A DNA stretch of 64,000 nt, taken from assembly GCA_905221605.1 (NCBI GenBank), contig CAJNDS010002333.1:95001-159000 (forward strand), read 5' to 3'. The DNA is from Symbiodinium natans. Taxonomy: Eukaryota; Sar; Dinophyceae; Suessiales; Symbiodiniaceae. This document shows, one piece after another, positions 37,401-49,800 of this stretch; within the stretch, counting starts at the first letter, position 1, and every line of letters begins with the position of its first letter. The notes beneath the pieces were generated by a model that worked only from the letters and a program-made list of their open reading frames with translations, did no database searches and was not told where the DNA came from. Both the position numbers and the translations under genes were made by a program.

Positions 37401-39948
37401 GGGCTTAGGGTGTACTGGTAGGGGCTTTTGGCTCCCTCCACATTGAGCCCCAAGTAGCCGGCCACGATTGATCGAAGTAGATGCGTCAGCAAATGCCGCT
37501 CTCATTCATCGTAGGCAAACCCATCGCCCTCACCGCCGGCTATGTATACATATATATATAGATATATAAATACATATATGTGTATATGTATACATGCATA
37601 TATATATATATATATTATATTCATATATAATATGTATAGCAGCAGTAGCAGGAAAGAGGGGAAGCTTCCAGAGTCATTGCATCGCACTACATCAACTCTC
37701 GCATCGCTCTCGAGAAGAAGAACATTTCCTCTAGATGTGGGTTCTTGTTCTAGGTTCAAGCTAGCTGGACAGGAAGTGTCCCCCTAAACCCTAAAGTCCA
37801 AAGCCTGGTCTCAGCAGATTTAGGAAAGGTCTTCGGGCCTAGGAGAGTTGTACCACCAGAAAGTTCCCCTGGATATACTCCGAACATGGCCTTATACTGT
37901 CTTAAGGATCTTGAAAATGGGTGCCCCCAAAACCCAAGGGTACGACCTGAGGGGTCCAAGGTGCAACCGCTAGAGATGTGCCGGTGGGCTTCAGCAACTG
38001 TCCATGCTGCAGGCTTAGGGTTTAGGGCTTTCCTTCCCCCAAAATGGGGTACCCCTTAGCACATTCTTCTGTTCGCAAGGGTTCAAGGTTTAGGGTTTAC
38101 CCGACTTGTCGAAAACACCGGCTTATCGGCTGCCTCATGGTTTCGGACCAGGGGAGCCCGCACACGGTTAAAGGGGAGTGAGTTGATTCCCTCAAGCCCT
38201 GAAGCCCTGAAACCCGAAACCTCAAAACCCTAAACCCCCAACCCTATATTTTAAACCCTAAACCCTAAACCCTAAACCCTAAACCCTAAACCCTAAACCC
38301 TAAACCCTAAACCCTAAACCCTAAACCCTAAACCCTAAACCCTAAACCCCTAAACCCTAAACCCCAAAACCCTAAACCCCAAAACCCTAAACCCCAAACC
38401 CTAAATCCCTAAACAGCCTCTTTGGTGCCAGGCGCTGCTGAGGTGCGCCGAGCGCTTCCGGGCAGCAAGACGTTTTACGGTTTAGGTATACGATTTAGGA
38501 GGGTTTAGGATTAGGGTTTAGGTTTTCTGGTTTAGGATTTAGGGTTTCGGGTTTAGGGTTTAGGATTTAGGCTTAGCGTTCAGGGTTGTAAGGGTGCTAT
38601 TTCGGTTTAGGGCTGGGGTTTGGGGCTTAGTGCTTTGGGTTGTTCTTGGTGGGTGTCATGGGATGTGCTTCAGCTGAAGGGTTGAGGTTGGGGGTTTGCC
38701 ATCCGGCAGTTATTGGGATGCTACGGTATCAAGCTTGAGGGCTTCGGCTTTGGGGTTTCAGGATCTAGGGTGTCAGGGCTCGAGGGTTTAGGGCTTTGTT
38801 AGTTTAGGAAGGGTTGGACTTGTGATGATGATGAGTTAGCTAGCCTCATCATAGCTGTCTGCCAGAGGAGGCCATGTGCCTAGCAGAGTTGCTGGCATGT
38901 GTTCACTCATCTGTCTGCACTTTCAACTGCGGGGCTCCTGCGCGGCTGAGGTTTGCCTATGAAGTATGTTTGGGTCAACCAGTTCGCTTTGATCCACCAC
39001 TACCAAAGCACCTCGCTTGTAATACGCGTTTGAGAAGGGGCACGAAACCCTAAACCCTAAACCCTAAACCCTAAACCCTAAACCCTAAACCCTAAACCCT
39101 AAACCCTAGACCCTAAACCCTAAACCCTAAACCCTAAACCCTAAACCCTAAACCCTAAACCCTGAACCCCGAGCCCCTGTTTTTGCAGTGAGGGGTCGCC
39201 CCGCCCTTGTGGCGCAGTGGCACAGGTTGAAGGCTCCTCCCTACTTCAGGCTTAGGGGTTTGGGGTTTAGGGTTTAGGGTTTAGGGTTTTGTGGTTCAGG
39301 GTTAGGGTGTGGGGGTTGAGGGTTGAGGGTTTGGGGTTCAGGGTTTAGGGTTTTGGGGGTTTAGGGTTGGGGGTTTGGGGGCTTAGGGTTTAAGGTTTGG
39401 GTGTTTAGGGGTTTTAGGGTTTTAGGGTTTAGGGTCTAGGGTTTTGGGGTTTAGGGCTGAGAGATGGGGTTATTTGGTTTCCCAACCCCCAAAATCTGGA
39501 CCCCACGACCATCACCTGACCTTTGATATGACCCTGACTTTGAAGGTTGGGTAACCAAGAGAAGCCTTCATAATTCTGGCCCGAGGTCCCATGGAAACAG
39601 GCTGGGGACAAACGTGTTTGGGTTTAACCCTTCTCAATAAAAGCCAAAACAGGGAAGTTCTCGGTTATGCACGTGATGCTTGTGTTCCAGCGTTCCCTGG
39701 TGACCCCCCCCAACGGTGTTAAAACCCCACCGCACAACCGAGTAAGCGCACCAAACACACCAAAACACAACTTCCTGGACAGGTCTGGATGGTGTGGTTG
39801 TTGTGGGGGTTGTCTGTCGGGAAGCCCGTTGCGTGTAGCATACCTGGATTGAGAAAAGTCTATTTACAAACCAAAATTCTTGCTTGCATGCGCGCCTCTG
39901 CATGTAACCAGCGCTTTCCTGTCCATGGAATCCCAGCTGTTGTGCCCC

Positions 39949-40030
<82 letters not shown>

Positions 40031-40812
40031 ACACCCCCTCCACCCCCACCCCCCTACCCACTTCGGAGTTTCAGCGTTCAGCATGAAACAGAACTGCGCC
40101 CTTTGTCTGACAGGCATGCAGCCCACCCTTTCGGGTTTAATCGCATCACGTCCCTCCTCTCCGGGAGCTGCATTCTTTGAGGGAGCCTCCTCCTCCTGCA
40201 CCTCCAGAATGTCAGAACAGCCGGTTAAGGCTTTAGGGTGTAGGGTTTAGGGCTTAGGCTTCGGAGCTTCGCCACTGAAGGCTGCCACATAGGCTCCTTA
40301 GGTTAGGCAGCCTGTGCGATCTCACGGAACCACACCTAAACCCTTCGGTTTTTGAGAATTCCAAACCAGAGCCCCGAACCTTAAAGCCCCCCAAACACTG
40401 AACCCGAAGCCCCAAACCCCAAAGCCCTAACCCTTAAAACCCAAACCCTAGAAACCCTGCGCCCTGAACCCTAAACCCGAAAGGGCCCAGCAGCTACATC
40501 TCCCGCTTCATGGGCATGGGCTGGTACGGCGCGCCCCCTCCGCAGCCTGCTAGCAGTGCTGAGTTGAAGGTTTAGGGTTTAGGGTTTAGGGTTTAGGGTT
40601 CGGGTTTAGAACTTCTCAGGGTTCAGGGTGTTTAGGCTTTGGGGTTCAGGTTTAGAATTCCGGGAGTTCGGGTTGACCCCAATTTTAGGGTTTTGAGGGT
40701 TTGAGGCGTTTCGGTGCCTCTGGTTGCCAAAGTTGTGACCCCCAAACTCCCGGGTTGTGGATTCAGGGTGTAAGGGTTCAACTCTACAGCCTAAACCCTC
40801 GCTCCCTCTCTC

Positions 40813-40854
<42 letters not shown>

Positions 40855-43800
40855 GTCTCCTTTGCCAAGGCCCCATTTGCCGTGGGCACCCATCGTCGAC
40901 CTGGACGTCCGAGGCAAGCCTGTAGCCGAGGTGTTGAGATGCCTCGCAAACTCTAGCCCCTACAGTAGACCCGAAGCCCTGAAGCCCCAAAGCCGAAAAG
41001 CCTAACTCATGTATACTAAAGCAACCCCAACACCCTATTCCAATTCTTAAGGCCCCCCCCAAATCATGCGAGTGATGTGAGGCGAGCTCGACTTTGCTGA
41101 GGGCCACTTGACCAGAAGGGAATCTCAAGAGAATTGCCAGGGATTTAGGGTTTAGGGTTTAGGGTCCCTAAACCATAGCAAGCCAGGAGGCCACAGACAC
41201 GTCACAGAACACGTGGATATTTCCAAATCCTTTCGTTTCCGAGTGCTGCGCCCCGCTGGGTCCTCGGTACCTTACGGTCGACTTGCCACAGGTAGAGGTT
41301 GCCTTCTAAGGGGTTGTGCGTCTATGTACAAGTTCGCGTCTTTTTGTTGGCCGGTCTTTCGGGCTTGAAAACAGGGATGTTTGTGTGTTCGCAATCGTTT
41401 TTTTTTTGGGGGGGGGCGGGTTTTGAGGGGCTCCAAAAATGGGATGTAGGTCTTCGGGGCAAGAGCCTGGGATCCTCCTACTCAAGGGGCCCCCCCTTGG
41501 GATGTCCCGTTTATACTAACAGTCCTTAATCGGGATTATAATAGGGGTACTCTAATCCCTGTTGGGGATTATTTTAGGGGGTACTCCCTATTCGGGATTA
41601 CGTACAATCGGGGGTCCCCTATTAGGGAGTACAATAGGGGGGTACTAGAACCCCAATTAGGGATTATAATAAGGGATCCTAGAATCCCGATTAAGAGGGG
41701 GAACCGGGGGAGCCATCCCAAAGCCTGCCCAGTGACCTGAGGCTCTGGGGTGGCCTCCCTGCCACTGCACTCCTTTGACATGGGCCAGAAGCTGTCGTTC
41801 AGGAGCCCTAAGCCCCTAAGCCCCTAAGCCCCTAAGCCCCTAAGCCCCTAAGCCCCTAAGCCCCTAAACCCCTAAACCCCTAAGCCCCTAAACGCCCTAA
41901 ACGCCCTAAACGCCCTAAACGCCCTAAACGCCCTAAACCTTAAACCCTAAATCGGCTTTTGCCGATTGTTCTTTTGGCTTCTCCATGAGAGACCTTCCCA
42001 GACTCCGGCAGCAGGATGCGGCAGGTCGTCCTTAAGATTTATGGTTTAGGGTTTAGGGCATGTTGTTGTGGTTTGGGTGTTCAGCCGGGTTTAGGGCGAA
42101 ACGGTTTATACTTGTGAGTGCATTTTGGAAGGCAAGGCCACTGCCTGGCTTTCCTTTCAGCCCGGCGATTATAGCGGCCTACGTGGTTTGCATGGCTACT
42201 TAGGGTAGGGGATACAACCAGTAACTTAACCCGAAACCCAATCATGTAGACCAGCAAAGTGCTTCGAAACACCCTACACCCTAAACACTAAACCGCATCA
42301 AGCCGGCATTGAGCTCAATCCATTGAGCCTCAACACCTACAGAACCTTCCAGCTGGGAGCTAGGGGCCGAGCTGGGTTCCACTATTTGCATCCGAATCAG
42401 GTTCGGGGTTTGGAAGTTCAGCGTTTAGGGTTTAAGGCTTAGGCTTTAGGGTTTAGAAGCTCAGCGTTTGGGTTTAGGGTTTAGGGCAACATGAGACACA
42501 CGAGAAGCTGCCAACCAAACGCTGGTGATATGGGGCCCTCCACACCCTCAAATTCCAGGGAGTCTTCCTTAGATTTCATCGGCTCCAGATACCTAAACCC
42601 TAAACCCCAAACCCCAAACCCTAAACCCTAAACCCTAAACCCTAAACCCTAAACCCTAAACCCTAAACCCTAAACCCTAAACCCGTAAGCCCCTTTGCTT
42701 CACATGTTGGTGTCTCCGGGGTGTGTCGCAGGACCATCACGGCAGGCTTTAACCGTGACGCGCCTGGGATCCCAAGAGACGACGTTGGGGGCCCTGTAGT
42801 GTGGGAGGACGAAAAATGGGCCTAAACCCTAAACCCTAACCCTAAACTTCCTAAGCCTAAACCCTAAAACCTAAACCCTAAACCCTCAACCCAGGAACCC
42901 TAAACCCAGGAACCCTGAGGGGGTTGGGTGTAGCTTACTACAGCGTTTCACTTCTCTGGTTCTGCCCAGTTTGTCACCATTTTTGGTATTTGTTAGGGGT
43001 TCAGAAAGTGTAAGCTTCGTAAACCAGAGCTCTCGGTCTGGGTTTAGGGTCTAGACTTAGGGTACATGGTTTAGGGCTGGGGGTTTAGGGTAATTGAGGG
43101 AGGCAAGCAATGAAAGCTTTGTCTCTGCTGTTTCAAGCCACGTGGCCTCCGTCTCTTGCCCAACGCCCACTGGCGTGCAATCAGAAAGGCCTAAACAGCA
43201 CACCCTAAACCCTGAAATAAGGAAGGCAGCGTGCTCTACTAAGCCCTGACATGGGGGGTTTACGAAGATAAGGGCGTTTAATACAGTCCCCAAAAAGCAG
43301 GATTCCCATATCGTCAGGACTCCAATAAGGTACCCCGAATTTCGGAAACCACCAAAACCCTAAACCCTAAACCCTAAACCCTAAACCATAAACCCTAAAC
43401 CAACTCAGGAAGGCAGCCTGTTCTATTTGCTGCTGCCGAACTTCTTCTCTGGCATTGACACAAGCAAGGGCCTGTCCGATTCGGACTATCGCAGCTCGTC
43501 GCTGCTTCCGTCTTCTCAGCCCAGAGACAGCGCACACCCCAAGCCCCAAGCCCTAAACCCTAAACCCTAAAGGGTTGTTTGGGTTTAGGGTTTAGGGTTT
43601 AGGGTTTAGGGTTTAGGGTTTAGGGTTTAGGGTTTCGGGTTTAGGGTTTAGGGTTTAGGGTTTAGGGTTTGAAAGAGTTTTGGGCAACGTTTCTAGTCTC
43701 GGTTCAGTTAGCCACTGTATACGCCACAAGTAGAAGTCCCATCAACACCAACGTCCCTCCCCCCCCCCCACTTGGGTTTAGGGTTTAAGGTTTCTAAACC

Positions 43801-46800
43801 CTAAGCCCTAAGCCCTAAGCCCTAAACCCTAAACCCTAAACCCTAAACCCTAAACCCTAAACCACCCTAAACCCTAAACCCTAAACCCTAGACCCTAAAC
43901 CCTAAACCATGGTGGAGTATGAGGTGTGCTACTGAAGTCCATGGCGTGCCCGGATTGGGGACCAGCACCTTGGCAAGATATGAGAATTCAGGTTTTAGGG
44001 CTTGTAGTTTTTAGGGCTTAGGGTTTAGGTATTAGGTCGCTGTGCATCTGCTCGCACACAAAAGGCACCCAAAAGCCGCAAAGCTGCAAACAATATAAGC
44101 AGTCCTAGACAAGACTTCCCCAAGCACTACAGAGTAGACCCTTTAACCCTAAACCTTGAACCAGAAAACCCGAAACCTTCATCCCGAAGGCCATACATCC
44201 CTAATCAGACCCTTAACCGTCCAAAACAAAACCCTCAACCCTAAACCATACAACCCTGAAACCCTAAACCCAAAAACCCTAAACCTCAAAATCCCTAAGA
44301 ACCCTTCATGAACCCTTCCGCCACCTTATTCCTGCCGACAGGCATGCACCAAGCCTGGCTGCGTGCTTTGGCTGCCTAGTTTTTCAGCTTTTGGTCCGTG
44401 GCTAACACTGTTGCATTAGAATCCTTGTGAGTCAAACGCAAACATCAATGGTTCTTAAAGACCTTTGAGTGCAAGCAATAAACGCGAAGCCATACGGTGC
44501 AGGTCTGTGATGGTGAGAAGCCATAAAGTGGGTGGTATTTGGTATTGCTATGAGGTCTCTCTTACGTGGGTTTACCCACATGGCTCGAGTGTTTCCGAAC
44601 AGAGGCTTTCTAGAAAGCTCCCTCCACAGCGCTGCGTGCTCTCGTACTTTTGAAGTGGCACTGCCACGGGAATGGCAGTGCATTTCTCATGCTAGAGCTC
44701 GTGCATTCACAAAGCAGACTGGTTTCTTGCAACCCTAGACCCTAAACCCCAAACCCTGACCCTAAACCCTAAGCCCTAAACCCCAGACCTAAACCCGAAA
44801 CCCTAAACCCCATTCCAAACTTGCAAGGGGCCCTAGACAAGGTGGAGGCGGCTGAATGCGAAGAGCGCGTGGACGCCGCCGTGAGTCTAGGCTGAGGGGC
44901 TTAGGGAAGGTTGGGCCTTTGTATCGGGTTGATGATGGGGTTTAGGGTTTAGGGTTTAGGGTTTAGGGTCAGGGTTCAGTGTTCAGGGTTCAGGGTGTAG
45001 GGTTTAGGGTTTAGGGTTTCGGGTTTAGGGTTACTAGGTAGGCCCTTGGGACTTTTTTTTATACATTCCCTATTTGCGTTTAAGCGAGCCACATTCAGCA
45101 CATGCTTTTCAGAGGGCTTTCGTAAGGCCATCCTAGTCTAGGAGCCCGACGTCGATGGTCTTCGTACTGGCTCCTCGCCGGGCTTTGCGTCTACAAGTTG
45201 TTTGCCAGAGTTCCTTAACCAAGCCCCAAAACACCCTAAACCCCTAAGCCCTAAACCCCGAAAACCCGCTAAAACCCGAAACTCTTTTAAGCCCTAAACC
45301 CTAAAGCACCCCATCCACACGGAAGGCGGTCCCCAAACCAAAAAGTGCTTTTGAGAGCTCTGGCCTATTCGGATGAAGAAGGCGCCCGATGCAACGAAAT
45401 CTCAGGCATTGGCTAAACGCTGAACCCTAAACCCTAAACACTCCTGAACCCTAAACCCTAAATCCTAAACCCGAAACCCTAAACCCTAAACCCTAAACCC
45501 TAAACCCTAAACCCTAAACCCTAAACCCTAAACCCTAAACCCTAAACCCTAAACCCTAAACCCTAAACCCTGCCAAGGAAGGCCTACCAGTGGACACCGC
45601 ATGCGACCTTGCTTCGGGGGCACTGCTGCTCCAAGGACCCAAATGCTTCTCACAGGCGTTTACAGGTAGGGGTCGGAATAGGGTTTAGGGTTTAGGGTTT
45701 AGGGTTTAGGGTTTAGGTTTTAGGGTTTAGGGCTTAGGGTTTAGGGCTTAGGGTTTAGGGTTTAGGGTTTAGGGTTCAGGGTTTAGCTACTAATAACTAC
45801 TAATGACTACTACTAACTACTAATAACTACAAATAGCTAGTAACTTCCAATAGCTACTAATAGTATTCCCTTATAGGTTTCCTATAGTAACACGCAAAAC
45901 CCATAGTCTGATTCGTAAGGCCCCCATATTACTTGTGGGGTCCCAGAGGTCTTCAGAGTTTGTGGATCTTCACGCAGTGTTTAGAGTCCAATCAAGAAGT
46001 GGCACTGTGGTGCGCAAGCAGGTCGATCATGGTAGGTCCATGCAGAGGGGGTCCCCCCAACAGCAACTGGATGCCCCCAAAAAGTTCAAGTCCAAGCTCT
46101 GAATCCTAAACCCTACTGCCTCATCTCTATACCCTTCAAAACCCACCCCCAATATACATCCCCAAATAGTAGGATCCCCTGAAACAAAGAAATCCCCTAG
46201 CCCAAATGAACGAAAGGAACATACTGCATCAGAGAGCCTGAAAAGAATCCCTAAACCCAACCCTGAACCCTAAACCCTAAACCCTAAACCCTAAACCCTA
46301 AACCCTAAACCCTAAACCCTAAACCCTAAAACCTAAACCTTAAACCCTAAACCCTAAACCCTAAACCCTAAACCCTAAACCCTAAACCATAGCACCTGCA
46401 CTGCAAAAGCTGAGATTCTTCGGGTGCAGCGCATGCTCACCGACATGCTGCGCCGCGGCTTCGGGTTGTTTTCTAGGGTTCAAGGTTGTGGGGTGACAGT
46501 TAAAAAGAGTCTTGATTCCAACAGCCCTAAACCCTAAACCCTAAACCCTAAACCCTAAACCCTAAACCCTAAACCCTAAACCCTAAACCCTAAACCCTAA
46601 ACCCTAAACCCTAAACCCTAAAAATTCTGTGTGGCAGCAGAACCTGAGATCTTTGGCGCTGAGCATGTGCACGTGTCCGGGTCTCCTGAAGGCGGAGTCT
46701 TGAAGTCCTGCTCTCCAACAGCTGCAGGTTGCCAATTACCATTGCAACCCTAAACCCTAAACCCTAAACCCTAAACCCTAAACCCTAAACCCTAAACCCT

Positions 46801-49800
46801 AAACCCTAAACCCTAAGCCCTAAACCCTAAACCCTAAGCCCTAAGGAGCCCTGAGCCCCGCGCCCAAGCCGAGGTTCGTGTGCCCCAACTTCCGATTCCT
46901 CCGACAGATGCAGGAAAACTCGGACGCCACGCTTCGAAGCTACCAGTTCCGTGGCTGCTTTAGGGTATAGGGGTTTAGGGTTTAGGGTACAGGGGTTTAG
47001 GGTTTAGGGTTTAGGGTTTAGGGTTTAGGGTTTGGGGTTTGGGGTGTAGGGTTGAGGTTTCGGGGTTAATTTGGGTTTGGGGCTTAGGGTTTGGGGTTGG
47101 GGTCGGGACTTGCTGCTCAGGATGGTTTAGGGTCTGTTTAGGGTTTAGGGTTTAGGGTTTAGGGTTTAGGGTTTAGGGTTCAGCTTTGTGGGTTCTTGTT
47201 CTCCAGTAGGGTCCTTCTTGCGCGGCGCGTACACATCAGACATGTGTGATGAACAAAGAAGGGTACACAACGATAGACAGACTACACTCGCAACATCGGG
47301 GAGTAAACCCTAAACCCGCCCCTCTCGAATAAGTTTGGACCAGTGAGCTTCCGCCCTCATTCCCGTATCGTCCTAACATGAGCTTCTAATCGAAGCTTCC
47401 CCGAATACCCCAAAACCCCTAGAAACTTGCGAATCCTCGCGATCCCTAAGCCCTGGGCCCTAAACCCTAAACCCTTAAACCCTAAACCCCTAAAACCCCT
47501 AAAACCCCTAAAGCCCCTAAAACCTCTAAAAACCCCGAAAAACCCCTAAAACCCCTAAACGCTCCTAAAACCCCTAAAACCCCTAAAACTCCGAAAGCCC
47601 GCAAAAACCCCCAAGAACCTCTAAAAACCCCTGAAACCCCTAAACGCCCCTAAAGCCCCTAAAACCCCCCAGAGCCCCAGCAGCTCCCGGCCCGGAGGTT
47701 CGCTGCCGATGACGAGCTTCCTTCCTGGCAGCCTCGGCAGCAGATTGGGAGAAGCCGGGGGGGGGGTTTAGGGTTTAGGGTTTAGGGTTTAGGGCTTAGG
47801 GTTTAGGGTTTAGGGGGGGTTTACTTTGTCATAGTGGGGCAACATTTTCCATGTTTAAGGGTGCTTAAACTCAATGAAGAGTATATTCTAAATTTTCATA
47901 CGATCCCAAACATGAACTAGTTTGGGGTATTCGGGTGGGTTTAGGGTTCAGGGCTTTGGGGTTCTGGGCATCTAGAGTGTTGGGAGCTGTGTGTATTTGG
48001 GTTTTGGGTTTCAGGGCAGAGAGCGCCCACGTGTTCCAAGTGCTTCACGCGTCCCTCCCAAGGTATTCCGGAACACATTCGACATGTGGGGGTTTCCGAA
48101 AATAGGGGCACCCTTTCTGGCTTTTCTATTCTATTTGGGGTATGCAAGGGGTGCCCCTATTTTGGGAAACACCGATATCCGGCTTGGGTGACGAAACCCT
48201 ATCCCCAGGGACCCCACAGGATTGAGCCACCGAAAGCTAGCCATGGATTTGGGGTTTAGGGCGTAGGGTCTAGGGTTTTAGGGCTCAGGGTACTACATTA
48301 AATCAGCAGGGCCGCAGCCCAAGAGCCCCCTTCATTTACTCAACCCCAGGTTTGCCACCAAAACAAACCTTCAACACGTGATTCCAGATGTTCGGGCCGG
48401 CCGGCCCAGTCGACGTCCAGGGGAGAGGAAGACTTGGGACATTTGGGACATTTGAGTCGCTTAGGTCACTTGGGGCCTTTAGGACCTTTTGGCCACATGG
48501 AACGCGTGGGACACTTTCGGCGAAAACTTTCGGGGCACTTGGAACACTTGGGTCACTTGGGACACCTGAGACACTGGGGGCTTGCCCTTGGTTCATGTGG
48601 GATACTTGGCGCACTGGACTCACTTTCGGGAAGTTGGAACGCTTGGGCCGCTTAGAACACTGGAAACGCATGGACTTTTGGGGCGCTTGGGGCACTTGGG
48701 GCACTTGGGGCACTTGGGTCGCTTGGACTTCTGATTCACTTGCAACACTTGCGCTTCTTGGTCACGTGGGTCATTTGGAAACCTGGAACATTTAACCCGG
48801 AACCCTAAACGCTAAACCTTCCAGGCCCACGGGGGTGGGGGGGGGGGGGGGGGTAACTTTCCCTTTCAAAGGGTTTACGGCTTAGGGTTTAGGGTTTCGG
48901 GTTTAGGGGGGGGAGTAAGATGCGTACCGGTACCGGGATTATAGAAGGGGATTGTTTGTAATAGGGATCCACTTCTCCACTCCTTCTTAAGCCATCTGTA
49001 CGTATGTACACCCCTCCCCCAGCCCCAAAAACACCCCTTAACCCTAACTTAACCCTAAATCCCGCACCCTTCAACCCTAAACCCTAAACCCTAAAAGGGG
49101 ATGTACCTACCACGCCAAAGGTTCCCGTACTACAGCAGATCGAGGCTTACAACGTCTAGGCATTTTATGACAGTGCGCTTCTTTTTTTATGGTCCTCTCT
49201 TGGGCCTATGGGTCATCATTTATTCAATTTACCATCTTCTCACATACTTATTCAACATCTTCTCACATATATTTTTGACATCTTATCACAGATTTCTTCA
49301 ACATCTTATCACATTCTTGGCGTGCTGGTGCGATGGCCAGCGGGATAGACACTTCGCAGGCCTGCAGCTGTGCGTTTCGATGCAACGTTTTTCACAGGAC
49401 AAGCTGTGTGTTTTTTGCACAGGACAAGCTGTGTTTCGAGAATCGATGCAACGTTCCCCACAGAAACTGGCTCAGGGCATGCTACCGCAAGTGCCTGCTG
49501 TGATTACTTGGATTAACATGCAGCCTTCAGCCTTCATCGGCACATCTCTTTTTTCACATGAAGCAGGCACTCTTGTATGTAGAGATGTGGATGGCGAGAC
49601 TGACATGGGGGAGGAACCGCACTCGGAACAGCAATCGCCTCGAAGGAGGAGGAGGAGGAGGAGGAGGAGGAGGAGGAAGCTGAACTTTTCTCATGTGGAC
49701 GATGTAATTCGTCCAGTCATAGGTATCGGGTCGGATTTGGAGCTCCCAGAGGACCTTCTCCGTCCGGCTGCACGTCTTTGAGTCAGAAGTCTGCCCATGT

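Larger units (their letters stand above)
47728..49100. other. Intron 30 left part
   Basis: TTTAGGG units (47765-47815), a MITE-like palindrome (48088-48173), a minisatellite (48430-48790) and short telomeric text. Confidence 0.5.

Noticed and set aside
39634-40250. Proline- or glycine-run proteins across the poly-C tract
   Set aside because: Homopolymer translation with no flanking domain.
43398-43530. Minus-strand island [17 protein letters not shown] as an exon
   Set aside because: Protein-like, but on the opposite strand to its neighbours and with no partner exons. Left unassigned.
45578-45665. [14 protein letters not shown] as a polyketide ketosynthase active site
   Set aside because: Only DTAC matches; the rest of the motif is absent. 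The exon joins the esterase neighbours in phase.
46632-46735. Open island [14 protein letters not shown] between two telomeric arrays as an exon
   Set aside because: Exons 27 and 28 join in frame without it, and including it breaks the phase.
48336-48795. G/H/L-repeat or V/P/Q-repeat protein
   Set aside because: Translation of a 9-base minisatellite, open on both strands and unrelated to neighbouring exons.
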